DNA of 64,000 bases from Leifsonia poae (GTDB taxonomy: Bacteria; Actinomycetota; Actinomycetes; Actinomycetales; Microbacteriaceae), in NCBI RefSeq assembly GCF_027921845.1, contig NZ_BSEN01000015.1, positions 754,636 through 818,635 of the forward strand. Reading direction: 5' to 3'. A program made the translations under genes and the position numbers. Every line of letters starts with the position of its first letter. Positions within the stretch are counted from its first letter, which is position 1. Below are positions 7,332 to 15,667 of this stretch, piece after piece. Below the pieces are notes generated by a model. It saw only the letters and a program-made list of their open reading frames with translations, did not search any database and was not told where the DNA came from.

Positions 7332-10300
7332 ATGGGCTGGAATAACCCCCCGATCCCGTGGGCCGAGTTCGAGAGGCGGCTGTCGGGCACCCGGCGAACC
7401 GGCGAACAGGTCGATGAGCGGCCGTCGTCGCGCAAGCGTGCCCCGTACATCCCGCCGCCCGTCGTGCCCGACGAGCCCGACGACGGCCACGTGCCATACG
7501 CCGAGCTGCACGCGCACTCCAACTTCAGCTTCCTCGACGGCGCCAGTTCGCCGGAGGAGCTGCTCGAGGAGGCCACCCGGCTGCGCCTGCACGGTCTCGC
7601 CATGACCGACCACGACGGGCTCTACGGGGTCGTGCACCTCGCCGAGGCCGCCGAGGCCTACGACCGGGTGAAGACGGTGTTCGGCGCCGAGCTCTCGCTC
7701 GAGCTCAGCAAGCCGCAGAACGGTGAGGCCGATCCCGAGGGCAGCCATCTGGTCGTGCTCGCCCGGCAGCAGGCCGGCTACCACGCGCTCGCCGCCGCCC
7801 TCACCGCCGCCCAGCTCGCCGGCCAGGAAAAGGGCCGACCGCTCTACGACCTGGCCGACCTCTCCGACCGTTCCGGCGGGGACTGGGCCGTGCTCACCGG
7901 CTGCCGCAAAGGCGATGTGCGACGGGCGCTGGCCTCCGACGGCGAACGGGCGGCCGAGCGCGAGGTGGCGCGCCTGGCCGAACTGTTCGGGCGCGACAGC
8001 GTGCTCGTCGAACTCATCGACCAGGGCAATCCGCGCGACACCACCGACAACGACGCACTCGCCCGCATCGCCGAGCGGCTCCGCATGCCCGTGATCGCCA
8101 CCAACAACGTGCACTACGCCTCGCCGGCCCAGCATCCGCTCGCGTCCGCGCTGGCGGCCGTGCGGTCCCGGCGCAGCCTCGACGAGCTCGACGGCTGGCT
8201 CCCCGCGGCGAACACCGCCCACCTGCGCAGCGGCCGCGAGATGGCGGCCCGGTTCGCCCGCTACCCGGGCGCGGTGGAACGCACCGTCGAGATCGCCGAC
8301 GACCTCGCGTTCCGGCTGCGCAGTGCCCGGCCCAACCTCCCCGCCCAGGAGGTGCCGGAGGGGCACACCCCGATGAGCTGGCTGCGGGAGCTCACCTGGC
8401 AGGGCGCCGCCGAGCGGTACCGGCACATCGACGAGGCCAAGCGGGAGCGCATCCAGCGGGAGCTCGACGTGATCGAGGCCAAGAACTTCCCTGGCTACTT
8501 CCTGATCGTGTACGACATCGTCCGATTCGCGCGCAGCCAGGGCATCCTCTGCCAGGGGCGCGGGTCGGCGGCCAACTCGGCGGTCTGCTATCTGCTGGGC
8601 ATCACGGCGGTCGACTCCATCAAGTACGACCTGCCGTTCGAGCGGTTCCTCTCCAGCATGCGCGAGGAGGAGCCCGACATCGACGTCGATTTCGACTCCG
8701 ACCGGCGCGAGGAGGTCATCCAGTACGTCTACCGTCGCTACGGCCGCCTCAACGCCGCCCAGGTGGCCAACGTCATCACCTACCGCCCCAAGAACGCGGT
8801 GCGCGACATGGCGAAGGCCCTCGGCTACAGCCCCGGCCAGCAAGACGGCTGGTCGAAGCAGATCGACTCCTGGGGATCGATCCAGCCGACGGCCGACCAC
8901 GACATCCCGGATGAAGTGGTCGACCTGGCACAGCAGGTGCTCAAGTTCCCGAGACACCTCGGCATCCACTCCGGCGGCATGGTGCTCACCGACCGCCCGG
9001 TCGGCGAGGTGTGCCCGATCGAGCACGCCCGCATGGAGAACCGCACCGTGCTGCAGTGGGACAAAGACGACTGCGCCTGGATGGGGCTGGTCAAGTTCGA
9101 CCTGCTCGGGCTCGGGATGCTCAGCGCGCTCGACTACTCGATGAAGACGATCGCGTCGGCGCTCGGCGAGGAGTGGACGCTCGACAGCATCCCGAAAGAA
9201 GAGCAGGGCGTGTACGACATGCTCTGCCGAGCCGACTCGATCGGCGTGTTCCAGGTGGAGAGCCGGGCGCAGATCGGCACGCTGCCGCGCCTGCAGCCGC
9301 GATCGTTCTACGACCTGGTGATCGAGATCGCGCTCATCCGGCCCGGTCCCATCCAGGGTGGCGCGGTGCATCCGTACATCCGGCGCAAGCTCGGGCAGGA
9401 GAAGGTGACCTACCTGCATCCGAAGCTGGAGCCCGTGCTGGAGCGCACGATGGGTGTCCCGCTGTTCCAGGAGCAGCTGATGCAGATGGCGGTCGCGGTC
9501 GGCGACTGCACCGCAGAAGACGCGGACCTGCTGCGCCGGGCGATGGGATCCAAGCGTGGGCAGGAGAAGATCGGCACCCTGCGCGAAAAGCTCTACACCG
9601 GCATGGCGAACAACGGGATCACCGGCGACGACGCCGACGCGATCTACGCCAAGATCGAGGCGTTCGCCAACTTCGGGTTCGCCGAGAGCCACGCCATCAG
9701 TTTCGCCCTGCTCGTCTACGTGAGCTCCTGGATGAAACTGCACTACCCCGGCGCCTTCCTCGCCGCGCTGCTGCGGGCGCAGCCGATGGGGTTCTACTCG
9801 CCGCGCACGCTGACGGCCGACGCCCGACGGCACGGTGTGGTGGTGCATCGTCCCGACATCCAGCTCTCCGAGGTGTTCCCGGTGCTCGAACCGCTCGACG
9901 AGGCGCACCACGAGCCCACCGGCGACGACCCGTGCCTGCAGACCGACCAGCCCGAGATCGGGCCCTTCCGGCGCGCGATCCCGCTCGACTACGCCCGGCA
10001 TCGCCGTGACGCCGGCCATGCCGTGCGCCTCGGGCTCGCCGGTGTCACGTCGATCGGCGAGAAGCTGGCGGCCCGCATCGTGGCCGAGCGGGCATCCGGT
10101 GGTCCGTACACCGACCTCGGCGACCTGTCCCGCCGCGTCGGGCTGAACGTCGCCCAGCTGGAGGCTCTGGCCGCCGCCGGCGCCTTCGAGAGCATGGACC
10201 TCAGCCGGCGTCAGGCCATCTGGGGCGCCGGCAATGCAGCGCAGGAGAAGCCGGAGTACCTCAGCGGCACCAGCATCACGGTGCAGCCGCCGCTGCTGCC

Positions 10301-10721
10301 GATGCTCACGCCGGCCGAGCAGCTCGCGAGCGACCTGTGGGCGACCGGCATCTCGACCGACGACCACCCGATCGGCTTCCTGCGCTCGGAGCTGGCCGGT
10401 CGCGGAGTGCTGAGCGCCGAGCAGCTGCCGTTCGCCGAATCCGGCCGGCGCGTCGAGGTCGGCGGTGTGGTCACGCACCGCCAGCGTCCGGCGACCGCCG
10501 CCGGCGTGACCTTCCTCAACCTCGAAGACGAGACCGGCCTGGTCAACGTGATCTGCCCGGTGGGGGTCTGGAACCGCTACCGACGCGTCGCCAGGGAGGC
10601 GCCGGCCATGGTCATCCGGGGCATGCTGGAGCGCTCGGAGGAGGGCGTGATCAACGTGATCGCCGATCGCCTCGAGACGCTCGGGGTCGGGATGCGCACC
10701 ACCTCCCGGGACTTCCGCTGA
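7332..10721 (+). CDS. dnaE2: Error-prone DNA polymerase DnaE2
   Basis: 1129 aa, C-family polymerase. The order is: PHP domain (AELHAHSNFSFLDGAS at about 57-72, MTDHDGLYG), polymerase core with catalytic PDIDVDF at about 448-454 and KFDLLGLG at about 588-595, HhH region (GVTSIGEKLAARI near 905), and OB fold near the end (RVEVGGVVTHRQRP). The C-terminus S-R-D-F-R is typical of DnaE2 rather than DnaE1. Third gene of the SOS operon, 11 bp after imuB with a GGAG site. It carries out translesion synthesis and induced mutagenesis with ImuA' and ImuB. Confidence 0.96.
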   Translation: MGWNNPPIPWAEFERRLSGTRRTGEQVDERPSSRKRAPYIPPPVVPDEPDDGHVPYAELHAHSNFSFLDGASSPEELLEEATRLRLHGLAMTDHDGLYGVVHLAEAAEAYDRVKTVFGAELSLELSKPQNGEADPEGSHLVVLARQQAGYHALAAALTAAQLAGQEKGRPLYDLADLSDRSGGDWAVLTGCRKGDVRRALASDGERAAEREVARLAELFGRDSVLVELIDQGNPRDTTDNDALARIAERLRMPVIATNNVHYASPAQHPLASALAAVRSRRSLDELDGWLPAANTAHLRSGREMAARFARYPGAVERTVEIADDLAFRLRSARPNLPAQEVPEGHTPMSWLRELTWQGAAERYRHIDEAKRERIQRELDVIEAKNFPGYFLIVYDIVRFARSQGILCQGRGSAANSAVCYLLGITAVDSIKYDLPFERFLSSMREEEPDIDVDFDSDRREEVIQYVYRRYGRLNAAQVANVITYRPKNAVRDMAKALGYSPGQQDGWSKQIDSWGSIQPTADHDIPDEVVDLAQQVLKFPRHLGIHSGGMVLTDRPVGEVCPIEHARMENRTVLQWDKDDCAWMGLVKFDLLGLGMLSALDYSMKTIASALGEEWTLDSIPKEEQGVYDMLCRADSIGVFQVESRAQIGTLPRLQPRSFYDLVIEIALIRPGPIQGGAVHPYIRRKLGQEKVTYLHPKLEPVLERTMGVPLFQEQLMQMAVAVGDCTAEDADLLRRAMGSKRGQEKIGTLREKLYTGMANNGITGDDADAIYAKIEAFANFGFAESHAISFALLVYVSSWMKLHYPGAFLAALLRAQPMGFYSPRTLTADARRHGVVVHRPDIQLSEVFPVLEPLDEAHHEPTGDDPCLQTDQPEIGPFRRAIPLDYARHRRDAGHAVRLGLAGVTSIGEKLAARIVAERASGGPYTDLGDLSRRVGLNVAQLEALAAAGAFESMDLSRRQAIWGAGNAAQEKPEYLSGTSITVQPPLLPMLTPAEQLASDLWATGISTDDHPIGFLRSELAGRGVLSAEQLPFAESGRRVEVGGVVTHRQRPATAAGVTFLNLEDETGLVNVICPVGVWNRYRRVAREAPAMVIRGMLERSEEGVINVIADRLETLGVGMRTTSRDFR

Positions 10722-10730
10722 CGAACGCGG

Positions 10731-11528
10731 CTACACGTTGCCCGACTTCTCCTCGTCCTCGAAGCGGAGGTGGCGCACGCTGCGGCCGTTGCGGCGCACG
10801 AGCTTCAGCGCCTCGACCCCGATCCGGATGTGCCGGTCCACGAACTCCGCGGTGACGCTGCGGTCGCTCGCCTCCGTCTTCACGCCTTCCGGCACCATCG
10901 GCTGATCGGACACCAGGAGCAGGGCACCGCACGGGATCCGGTTGGCGAAGCCGGCGGCGAAGATCGTCGCGGTCTCCATGTCGACGGCCATGCACCGAGT
11001 GCGCCGCAGGTAGGTCTTGAACGCGTCGTCATGCTCCCAGACACGGCGGTTGGTCGTGTAGACCGTGCCCGTCCAGTAGTCGAAGCCGAGATCGCGGATC
11101 GTCGTCGAGACACCGCGCTGCAGCTGGAACGCCGGCAGCGCCGGCACCTCGGGCGGCAGGTAGTCGTTCGATGTCCCCTCGCCCCGGATAGCGGCGATCG
11201 GCAGCACCAGGTCGCCGATCGCATTCTTCTTCTTGACGCCGCCGCACTTGCCGAGGAACAGCGCCGCTTTGGGCGAGATCGCGCTCAGCAGGTCCATGAC
11301 CGTCGCAGCGTTGGGGCTGCCCATCCCGAAGTTGATCATCGTGATGCCGTCCGCGGTCGCATTGGGCATCGCGCGGTCGGATCCGCGCACCTCGACACCG
11401 CTCCAACTGGCGAAGCGTTCGACGTAGTCCCCGAAGTTGGTGAGCAGGATGTGCTCGCCGAAGTCGGCCAGCGGCGTCCCGGTGTACCGGGGCAGCCAGT
11501 TGGAGACGATCTCCTGTTTCTCTTTCAT
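10731..11528 (-). CDS. amn: AMP nucleosidase (short form)
   Basis: 265 aa from the ATG at 11528, chosen because family members begin M-K-x-K-Q-E-I-V-x-N-W-L-P-R-Y-T; an ATG 15 nt upstream adds 5 residues. It has the nucleoside-phosphorylase fold: ILLTNFGDYV, GSPNAATVMDLL near residue 70, LGKCGGVKKKN, and AVDMETATIFAAGFAN near 180, where the DMET-type motif binds the ribose. It lacks the extra N-terminal domain of the E. coli enzyme, so it is the shorter type known best from Bacteroidetes. It splits AMP to adenine and ribose 5-phosphate and so lowers AMP. It is convergent with dnaE2, 9 bp apart. Confidence 0.88.
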   Translation of the reverse strand: MKEKQEIVSNWLPRYTGTPLADFGEHILLTNFGDYVERFASWSGVEVRGSDRAMPNATADGITMINFGMGSPNAATVMDLLSAISPKAALFLGKCGGVKKKNAIGDLVLPIAAIRGEGTSNDYLPPEVPALPAFQLQRGVSTTIRDLGFDYWTGTVYTTNRRVWEHDDAFKTYLRRTRCMAVDMETATIFAAGFANRIPCGALLLVSDQPMVPEGVKTEASDRSVTAEFVDRHIRIGVEALKLVRRNGRSVRHLRFEDEEKSGNV

Positions 11529-11562
11529 GATCACACCATCCACCGTCCGCGCCGGCTCGCGC

Positions 11563-12303
11563 TCAGACCACGCCGGTCGTCCCCAGCAGCGCTCCGATCA
11601 GGAAGGTCGCCGCGAGGGCGAGCGCTCCCCCGATCACGACGCGGAGGGTCGCCCTCACCCGTTGGCTTCCACCGATGAACGCGGCGACCCAGCCGGTGAC
11701 GGCCAGCGCGACGAGCACGGCGACGAACGTGACCGGGATCCGGATGTCCGCCGGTAGCAGCAGGATGGGCACGAGCGGGAGGATGCCTCCGATCGTGAAT
11801 GCGACGGCCGACGCCAGCGCGGCGTGCCACGGGCTCACCACATCGTTCTGGTCGATGCCGAGCTCGGCCGACAGGTGCGCGGAGAGCGCGTCGTGCTCGG
11901 TCAGTTCCACCGCCACCTGGCGCGCCGTCGTCCGGCTGAGGCCCTTCGCTTCATAAAGGCCCGTGAGCTCCTCGAGCTCCGCCTCCGGCATCTCCGCCAG
12001 CTCGCGACTCTCCTTCGCGATCAGCGCGTGCTCGCTGTCACGCTGGCTGCTCACGGACACGTACTCGCCGAGCGCCATTGAGATCGCACCGCCGACCAGC
12101 GCGGCGAGGCCGGCGGTGATGAGCGGGGCGAGCTGCGGCGTCGCGCTCGCGACGCCAACGGCGACGGCGGCGACCGACACGATGCCGTCGTTCGCCCCCA
12201 GCACGCCGGCGCGCAGCCAGTTCAGCCGTTTGGCCAGCCCCTCCCGGTGCGGCTCCTCGGGATGCTGCCCGGGGACCGCTGCCCTGTTCGCGCCGTCAGT
12301 CAT
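11563..12303 (-). CDS. VIT1/CCC1-family membrane transporter
   Basis: 246 aa from the ATG at 12303; the open frame runs further upstream only into the repeat region. After a short hydrophilic N-terminus, NWLRAGVLGANDGIVSVAAV (about residues 29-48) is the conserved first helix of the VIT family. AISMALGEYVSVSSQ (about 76-90) is the second signature, followed by a charged cytoplasmic segment rich in Glu (about 95-160, the metal-binding domain) and three more helices. The family moves Fe2+/Mn2+ across membranes; the direction in bacteria is unsure. It is 34 bp upstream of amn on the same strand. Confidence 0.88.
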   Translation of the reverse strand: MTDGANRAAVPGQHPEEPHREGLAKRLNWLRAGVLGANDGIVSVAAVAVGVASATPQLAPLITAGLAALVGGAISMALGEYVSVSSQRDSEHALIAKESRELAEMPEAELEELTGLYEAKGLSRTTARQVAVELTEHDALSAHLSAELGIDQNDVVSPWHAALASAVAFTIGGILPLVPILLLPADIRIPVTFVAVLVALAVTGWVAAFIGGSQRVRATLRVVIGGALALAATFLIGALLGTTGVV

Positions 12304-12366
12304 ACGCCAAGCACAGCACGTCCGCGCCGCGCGCGCCAGGCAATCGCGCGCTCGCTCGCCAGCGAC

Positions 12367-12416
12367 TTGCGGCGAATGTGCGGTCCCGCGCACCCCCGAC
12401 CGCACATTCGCCGCAA
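12367..12416. repeat. Palindromic unit A, copy 1
   Basis: Arms of 18 bp (TTGCGGCGAATGTGCGGT at 12367-12384, reverse complement at 12399-12416) are perfect and enclose a 14-nt loop. The copy at 12656-12705 has the same arms and loop length. Confidence 0.85.
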
Positions 12417-12453
12417 CTCGACCGTCGCGCAGGCGCCGGCGCCAGGCCGCCTC

Positions 12454-12514
12454 CGCGAACGGTGTCAAATGTCGCTCATTCCACGCGAATGCGCGACATT
12501 TCGCACCTCTCGCG
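12454..12514. repeat. Palindromic unit B, copy 1
   Basis: 61 bp; outer arms CGCGA/TCGCG, then GGTG/CACC, then a long imperfect stem around AAATGTCGC and GCGACATTT. Confidence 0.8.
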
Positions 12515-12546
12515 AGAAGCGACCTGCGCTGACACCATAACGCGCT

Positions 12547-12607
12547 CGCGAACGGTGCCGAACGTCGCTCATTCGGGCGAAATGCGCGACATTTCGCGCC
12601 TCTCGCG
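12547..12607. repeat. Palindromic unit B, copy 2
   Basis: 61 bp, same layout. The left inner stem reads GAACGTCGC while the right reads GCGACATTT, so this copy looks like a hybrid of the two other copies. Confidence 0.8.
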
Positions 12608-12650
12608 CGAACGCCTCACCACGGAGACTCACGCGAGCCACCACGCGGCA

Positions 12651-12710
12651 TCGAGTTGCGGCGAATGTGCGGTCACGCGCACCTCCAACCGCACATTCGC
12701 CGCAACTCGA
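12651..12710. repeat. Palindromic unit A, copy 2
   Basis: Arms of 23 bp are perfect (12651-12673 with 12688-12710), loop 14 nt. It is the longest perfect inverted repeat noted in the window. Confidence 0.88.
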
Positions 12711-12796
12711 CCACCGCGCCGGCGCCGGCACCGGCGCCGCACCGGCGCGGGTGCGCCTCTCGCGCGAAGCGAGCCGCGCTGGCACCATGACGCACT

Positions 12797-12857
12797 CGCG
12801 AACGGTGCCGAACGTCGCTCATTCCGCTCGGATGCGCGACGTTCGGCGCCTCTCGCG
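12797..12857. repeat. Palindromic unit B, copy 3
   Basis: 61 bp; here the inner stem is GAACGTCGC with GCGACGTTC. Relative to copy 1 both sides have changed and pairing is kept. Confidence 0.8.
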
Positions 12858-12881
12858 AGGGCCGCCCGCGCGCGCCGCCGC

Positions 12882-14705
12882 TCAGACGAGCGGGCGGCCG
12901 AGGCGCTTGCGCAGAAAGTCGATGCGCGACTGCAGCTGCGTCACGCTCGCCTGCGCCACCGCCGGCCCGCCGCAGACGCGGCGCAGCTCCGCGTGGATGA
13001 GGCCGTGCGGCTCGCCCGTGTTCTTCGAGTAGAGGCCGACGAGGCTGTTGAGCAGCGAGCGCTGCTCCTTGAGGTTGCGGTACAGCGGCGCCGGCGGGTG
13101 CCCCTCCGCCGAGGCCGGCCGCGACGACGTGCGGCGCGCCTGCCGCTGCTGTCGCTGGGTGAGCAGCTCGTGCACCTGATCCGGCTCCAGGATGCCCGGC
13201 AGTCCGATGAAGTCGAGCTCCTCGTCGCTTCCCGGCACCGCGTAGCTGCCGAACTCCTTGCCGTCGTACAGCACACGGTCGAAGTTCGCCTCGGAACCGA
13301 GCGCCTCGAACGCGAACTGCTCGGTCAGCGCCTCCGACGCCTTCTCGTCGCGGTTGGCCTCGGCCATCATCGCGTCTTCGGGGTTGTAGAAGTCGCCTTC
13401 GGCGAGCTCCTCCGACGCACGGTCGAGCGCGTGGTCCCGCTCGAGTTCGAGCGCATTCGCCAGCGACATCAAGGCGGGCACGTTCGGCAGGAACACCGAG
13501 GCCGTCTCACCGCGGCGACGCGCACGCACGAAGCGTCCGATCGCCTGCGCGAAGAACAGCGGCGTCGAAGCGCTGGTCGCATACACCCCGACGGCGAGCC
13601 GCGGCACGTCCACGCCCTCGGACACCATGCGCACGGCGACCATCCACCGCGACGTTCCGGCGGAGAAGTCGGCGATCCGGTCGCTCGCCTCCTTCTCGTC
13701 GGAGAGCACGACCGTGACCGGCTCCCCCGAGATCTGCTGAAGCAGGTCGGCGTAGGCGCGCGCCGCGTAGTGGTCGGTCGCGATGACCAGGCCGCCGGCA
13801 TCCGGGATGGCGTTGCGCACCTCGGTGAGGCGCCGGTCGGCCGCGTTGAGCACCGCCGGGATCCACTCCCCTCGTGGATCGAGCGCAGTGCGCCACGCCT
13901 GCGACGTGATGTCTTTGGTGTTGCCCTCGCCGAGACGGGCCTCCATCTCGTCGCCGGTCTTGGTGCGCCAGCGCATGTGCCCCGCGTAGACCATGAAGAT
14001 CACCGGACGGACGACACCGTCTTCGAGCGCGCGCCCGTAGCCGTAGTTGTAGTCGGTGAGCGAGGTGCGGATGCCGTGCTCGTCGGGCAGGTACGTCACG
14101 AACGGGATGGGCGCCGTGTCCGAACGGAACGGCGTTCCCGTCAGCGAGAGGCGGCGGGTCGCCCGCTCGAACGCGTCACGGATGCCGTCGCCCCAGCTGA
14201 GCGCGTCGCCGCCGTGGTGGACCTCGTCGAGGATGACCAGCGTGCGGTAGCTCTCGGTGATGTCTTTGTGCAGGCTCGGCCGCATCGCGACCTGCGCGTA
14301 CGTGACCGCGACACCCTTGTAGTGGCGCGCGTACCGGCCGTCGGAGTTCTTGAACTCGGGGTCGAGGTGCAGCCCGACGCGCTCCGCCGCCTCGGCCCAC
14401 TGCCGCTTGAGGTGCTCGGTGGGAGCCACAACGGTGACGCGCTCGATGATGCGGCGCGACAGCAGCTCCGTCGCGAGACGCAGCGCAAAGGTCGTCTTGC
14501 CGGCGCCGGGCGTCGCGGCCGCGAGGAAGTCGCGTGGTTCGCTCTGGAAGTAGACGTCGAGCGCCTCGGCCTGCCACGCGCGAAGCTTGTTCGCCGTTCC
14601 CCAGGCCGCACGCTCGGGGAAGGAGGGAGAGAGATGTTCCGCCGCGAAGGTACCCGCGTGCGCGCCCGGACGATCGGGTTCGGAGGGTGAGGTCGGCGTT
14701 TCCAC
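12882..14705 (-). CDS. DEAD/DEAH-box helicase, SSL2/UvsW type
   Basis: 607 aa from the GTG at 14705, the first plausible start before the conserved region; the frame is open further upstream into the SGNH promoter. Superfamily 2 motifs: LRAWQAEAL (about 41-49), Walker A AATPGAGKTT (about 63-72), Walker B/motif II ILDEVHH (about 158-164), motif III SLTGTPFRSD, and motif VI QAIGRFVRARRRG. A C-terminal extension without a known domain ends in a coiled basic stretch. The role is unknown; such single helicases are common in this family of bacteria. Divergent from the SGNH gene. Confidence 0.88.
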   Translation of the reverse strand: METPTSPSEPDRPGAHAGTFAAEHLSPSFPERAAWGTANKLRAWQAEALDVYFQSEPRDFLAAATPGAGKTTFALRLATELLSRRIIERVTVVAPTEHLKRQWAEAAERVGLHLDPEFKNSDGRYARHYKGVAVTYAQVAMRPSLHKDITESYRTLVILDEVHHGGDALSWGDGIRDAFERATRRLSLTGTPFRSDTAPIPFVTYLPDEHGIRTSLTDYNYGYGRALEDGVVRPVIFMVYAGHMRWRTKTGDEMEARLGEGNTKDITSQAWRTALDPRGEWIPAVLNAADRRLTEVRNAIPDAGGLVIATDHYAARAYADLLQQISGEPVTVVLSDEKEASDRIADFSAGTSRWMVAVRMVSEGVDVPRLAVGVYATSASTPLFFAQAIGRFVRARRRGETASVFLPNVPALMSLANALELERDHALDRASEELAEGDFYNPEDAMMAEANRDEKASEALTEQFAFEALGSEANFDRVLYDGKEFGSYAVPGSDEELDFIGLPGILEPDQVHELLTQRQQRQARRTSSRPASAEGHPPAPLYRNLKEQRSLLNSLVGLYSKNTGEPHGLIHAELRRVCGGPAVAQASVTQLQSRIDFLRKRLGRPLV

Positions 14706-14820
14706 GTGTATCGAATTTACCGCCTGCCGCCGACATCCGCCGACCCGTCGTGCGGCCCGGGCGCGCCGAACCCGGCCCCGTCGCGACGACCGCGCATCGC
14801 GAGAAGTGCAGAATGGAAGC

Positions 14821-15612
14821 ATGGCCGAAGCACAGCATCCCTGGTCCCGTTACGTCGCTCTGGGCGACTCGTTCACCGAAGGGATCGGCGATCCTGAGCC
14901 TCGGAGCCCCGGTGGCCACCGCGGCTGGGCCGACCGCGTCGCCGAGGTCCTGAGCCGGCAGACCGACGACTTCGCCTACGCCAACCTCGCCGTGCGCGGC
15001 AAGCTGATCCGCCAGATCCTCGACGAGCAGGTCGAGCCGGCGGTCGCGCTTCGCCCCGACTTGATCACGATCTCAGCCGGCGGCAACGACGTGATCCGCC
15101 CTGGCACGGACCCCGACCAGATCGCCGCGCTCTTCGACCAGGCCGTGCAACGGCTGAGCGCGGAGGGCGCGACCATCGTCGTCTTCACCGGCGTGGATGT
15201 CGGCTTCTCCCCCGTGTTCCGCGGCATCCGCGGCAAGGTCGCGATCTACAACGAGAACGTGCGTGCCATCGCCGCCCGCTACGACTGCATCGTCGCCGAC
15301 CAGTGGTCGCTCACCGAGATCCAGGACGCGCGGATGTGGGCCCCCGATCGCCTGCACCTCGCCCCGCTCGGCCACCACACCGTGGCCCGCATGGTGCTCT
15401 CCGCCCTCAACGTCGAGAACGACCTGCAGCCGCTCGAACCCGAGCCGCTGCCGGAGCGCACCTGGCGTCGGGCCCGCTCGGAAGACCTCTCGTGGGCGCG
15501 CGAGTACCTCGTCCCGTGGGTGATCCGGCGCATCCGGCACCAGTCATCGGGCGACCTGGTCAAGCCGAAGCGTCCGGATGCCGGCCCGTTCGTGATCCAC
15601 ACGGAGGACTGA
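14821..15612 (+). CDS. SGNH/GDSL-family hydrolase
   Basis: 263 aa. Block I VALGDSFTEGIGD (Ser nucleophile, about residue 16), block III SAGGND (about 83-88), and block V DRLHLAPLGH carrying the Asp and His of the triad. There is no signal peptide or membrane segment, so it acts in the cytosol. It is an esterase or lipase of unknown substrate. CAGAAT lies 6 nt before the ATG, pointing to a leaderless message; the gene stands alone. Confidence 0.88.
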   Translation: MAEAQHPWSRYVALGDSFTEGIGDPEPRSPGGHRGWADRVAEVLSRQTDDFAYANLAVRGKLIRQILDEQVEPAVALRPDLITISAGGNDVIRPGTDPDQIAALFDQAVQRLSAEGATIVVFTGVDVGFSPVFRGIRGKVAIYNENVRAIAARYDCIVADQWSLTEIQDARMWAPDRLHLAPLGHHTVARMVLSALNVENDLQPLEPEPLPERTWRRARSEDLSWAREYLVPWVIRRIRHQSSGDLVKPKRPDAGPFVIHTED

Positions 15613-15667
15613 TCGCAAGCGCCTCTCGGCCCCGAGACGGTCGGGCCCCAAGCGCCCCCAGCGCCCC

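Larger units (their letters stand above)
12304..12881. repeat. Mosaic of palindromic repeat units (BIME-like region)
   Basis: 578 bp with no credible gene. It is built from two hairpin families and a 32-bp linker in the order A1, B1, linker, B2, A2, partial B end, linker, B3. Family A copies are at 12367-12416 and 12651-12710. Family B copies, each exactly 61 bp, are at 12454-12514, 12547-12607 and 12797-12857. The linker copies are at 12515-12546 and 12765-12796. The region lies between the divergently placed 5' end of the VIT gene and the 3' end of the helicase gene. The layout resembles bacterial interspersed mosaic elements. No transposase of the REP-associated type is nearby. Confidence 0.85.

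Noticed and set aside
1936-7497. Open frame of 1853 codons on the minus strand
   Set aside because: It runs antisense through six real genes and across their promoters, with no motif or ribosome site.
12304-12881. CRISPR array
   Set aside because: Units are palindromic, of two kinds, unevenly spaced and without equal-length unique spacers; no cas gene is near.
12378-14690. Plus-strand open frame of 770 codons over the repeat mosaic and helicase gene
   Set aside because: It is the complement of the helicase gene and hairpin units; translation is Arg/Ala low complexity.
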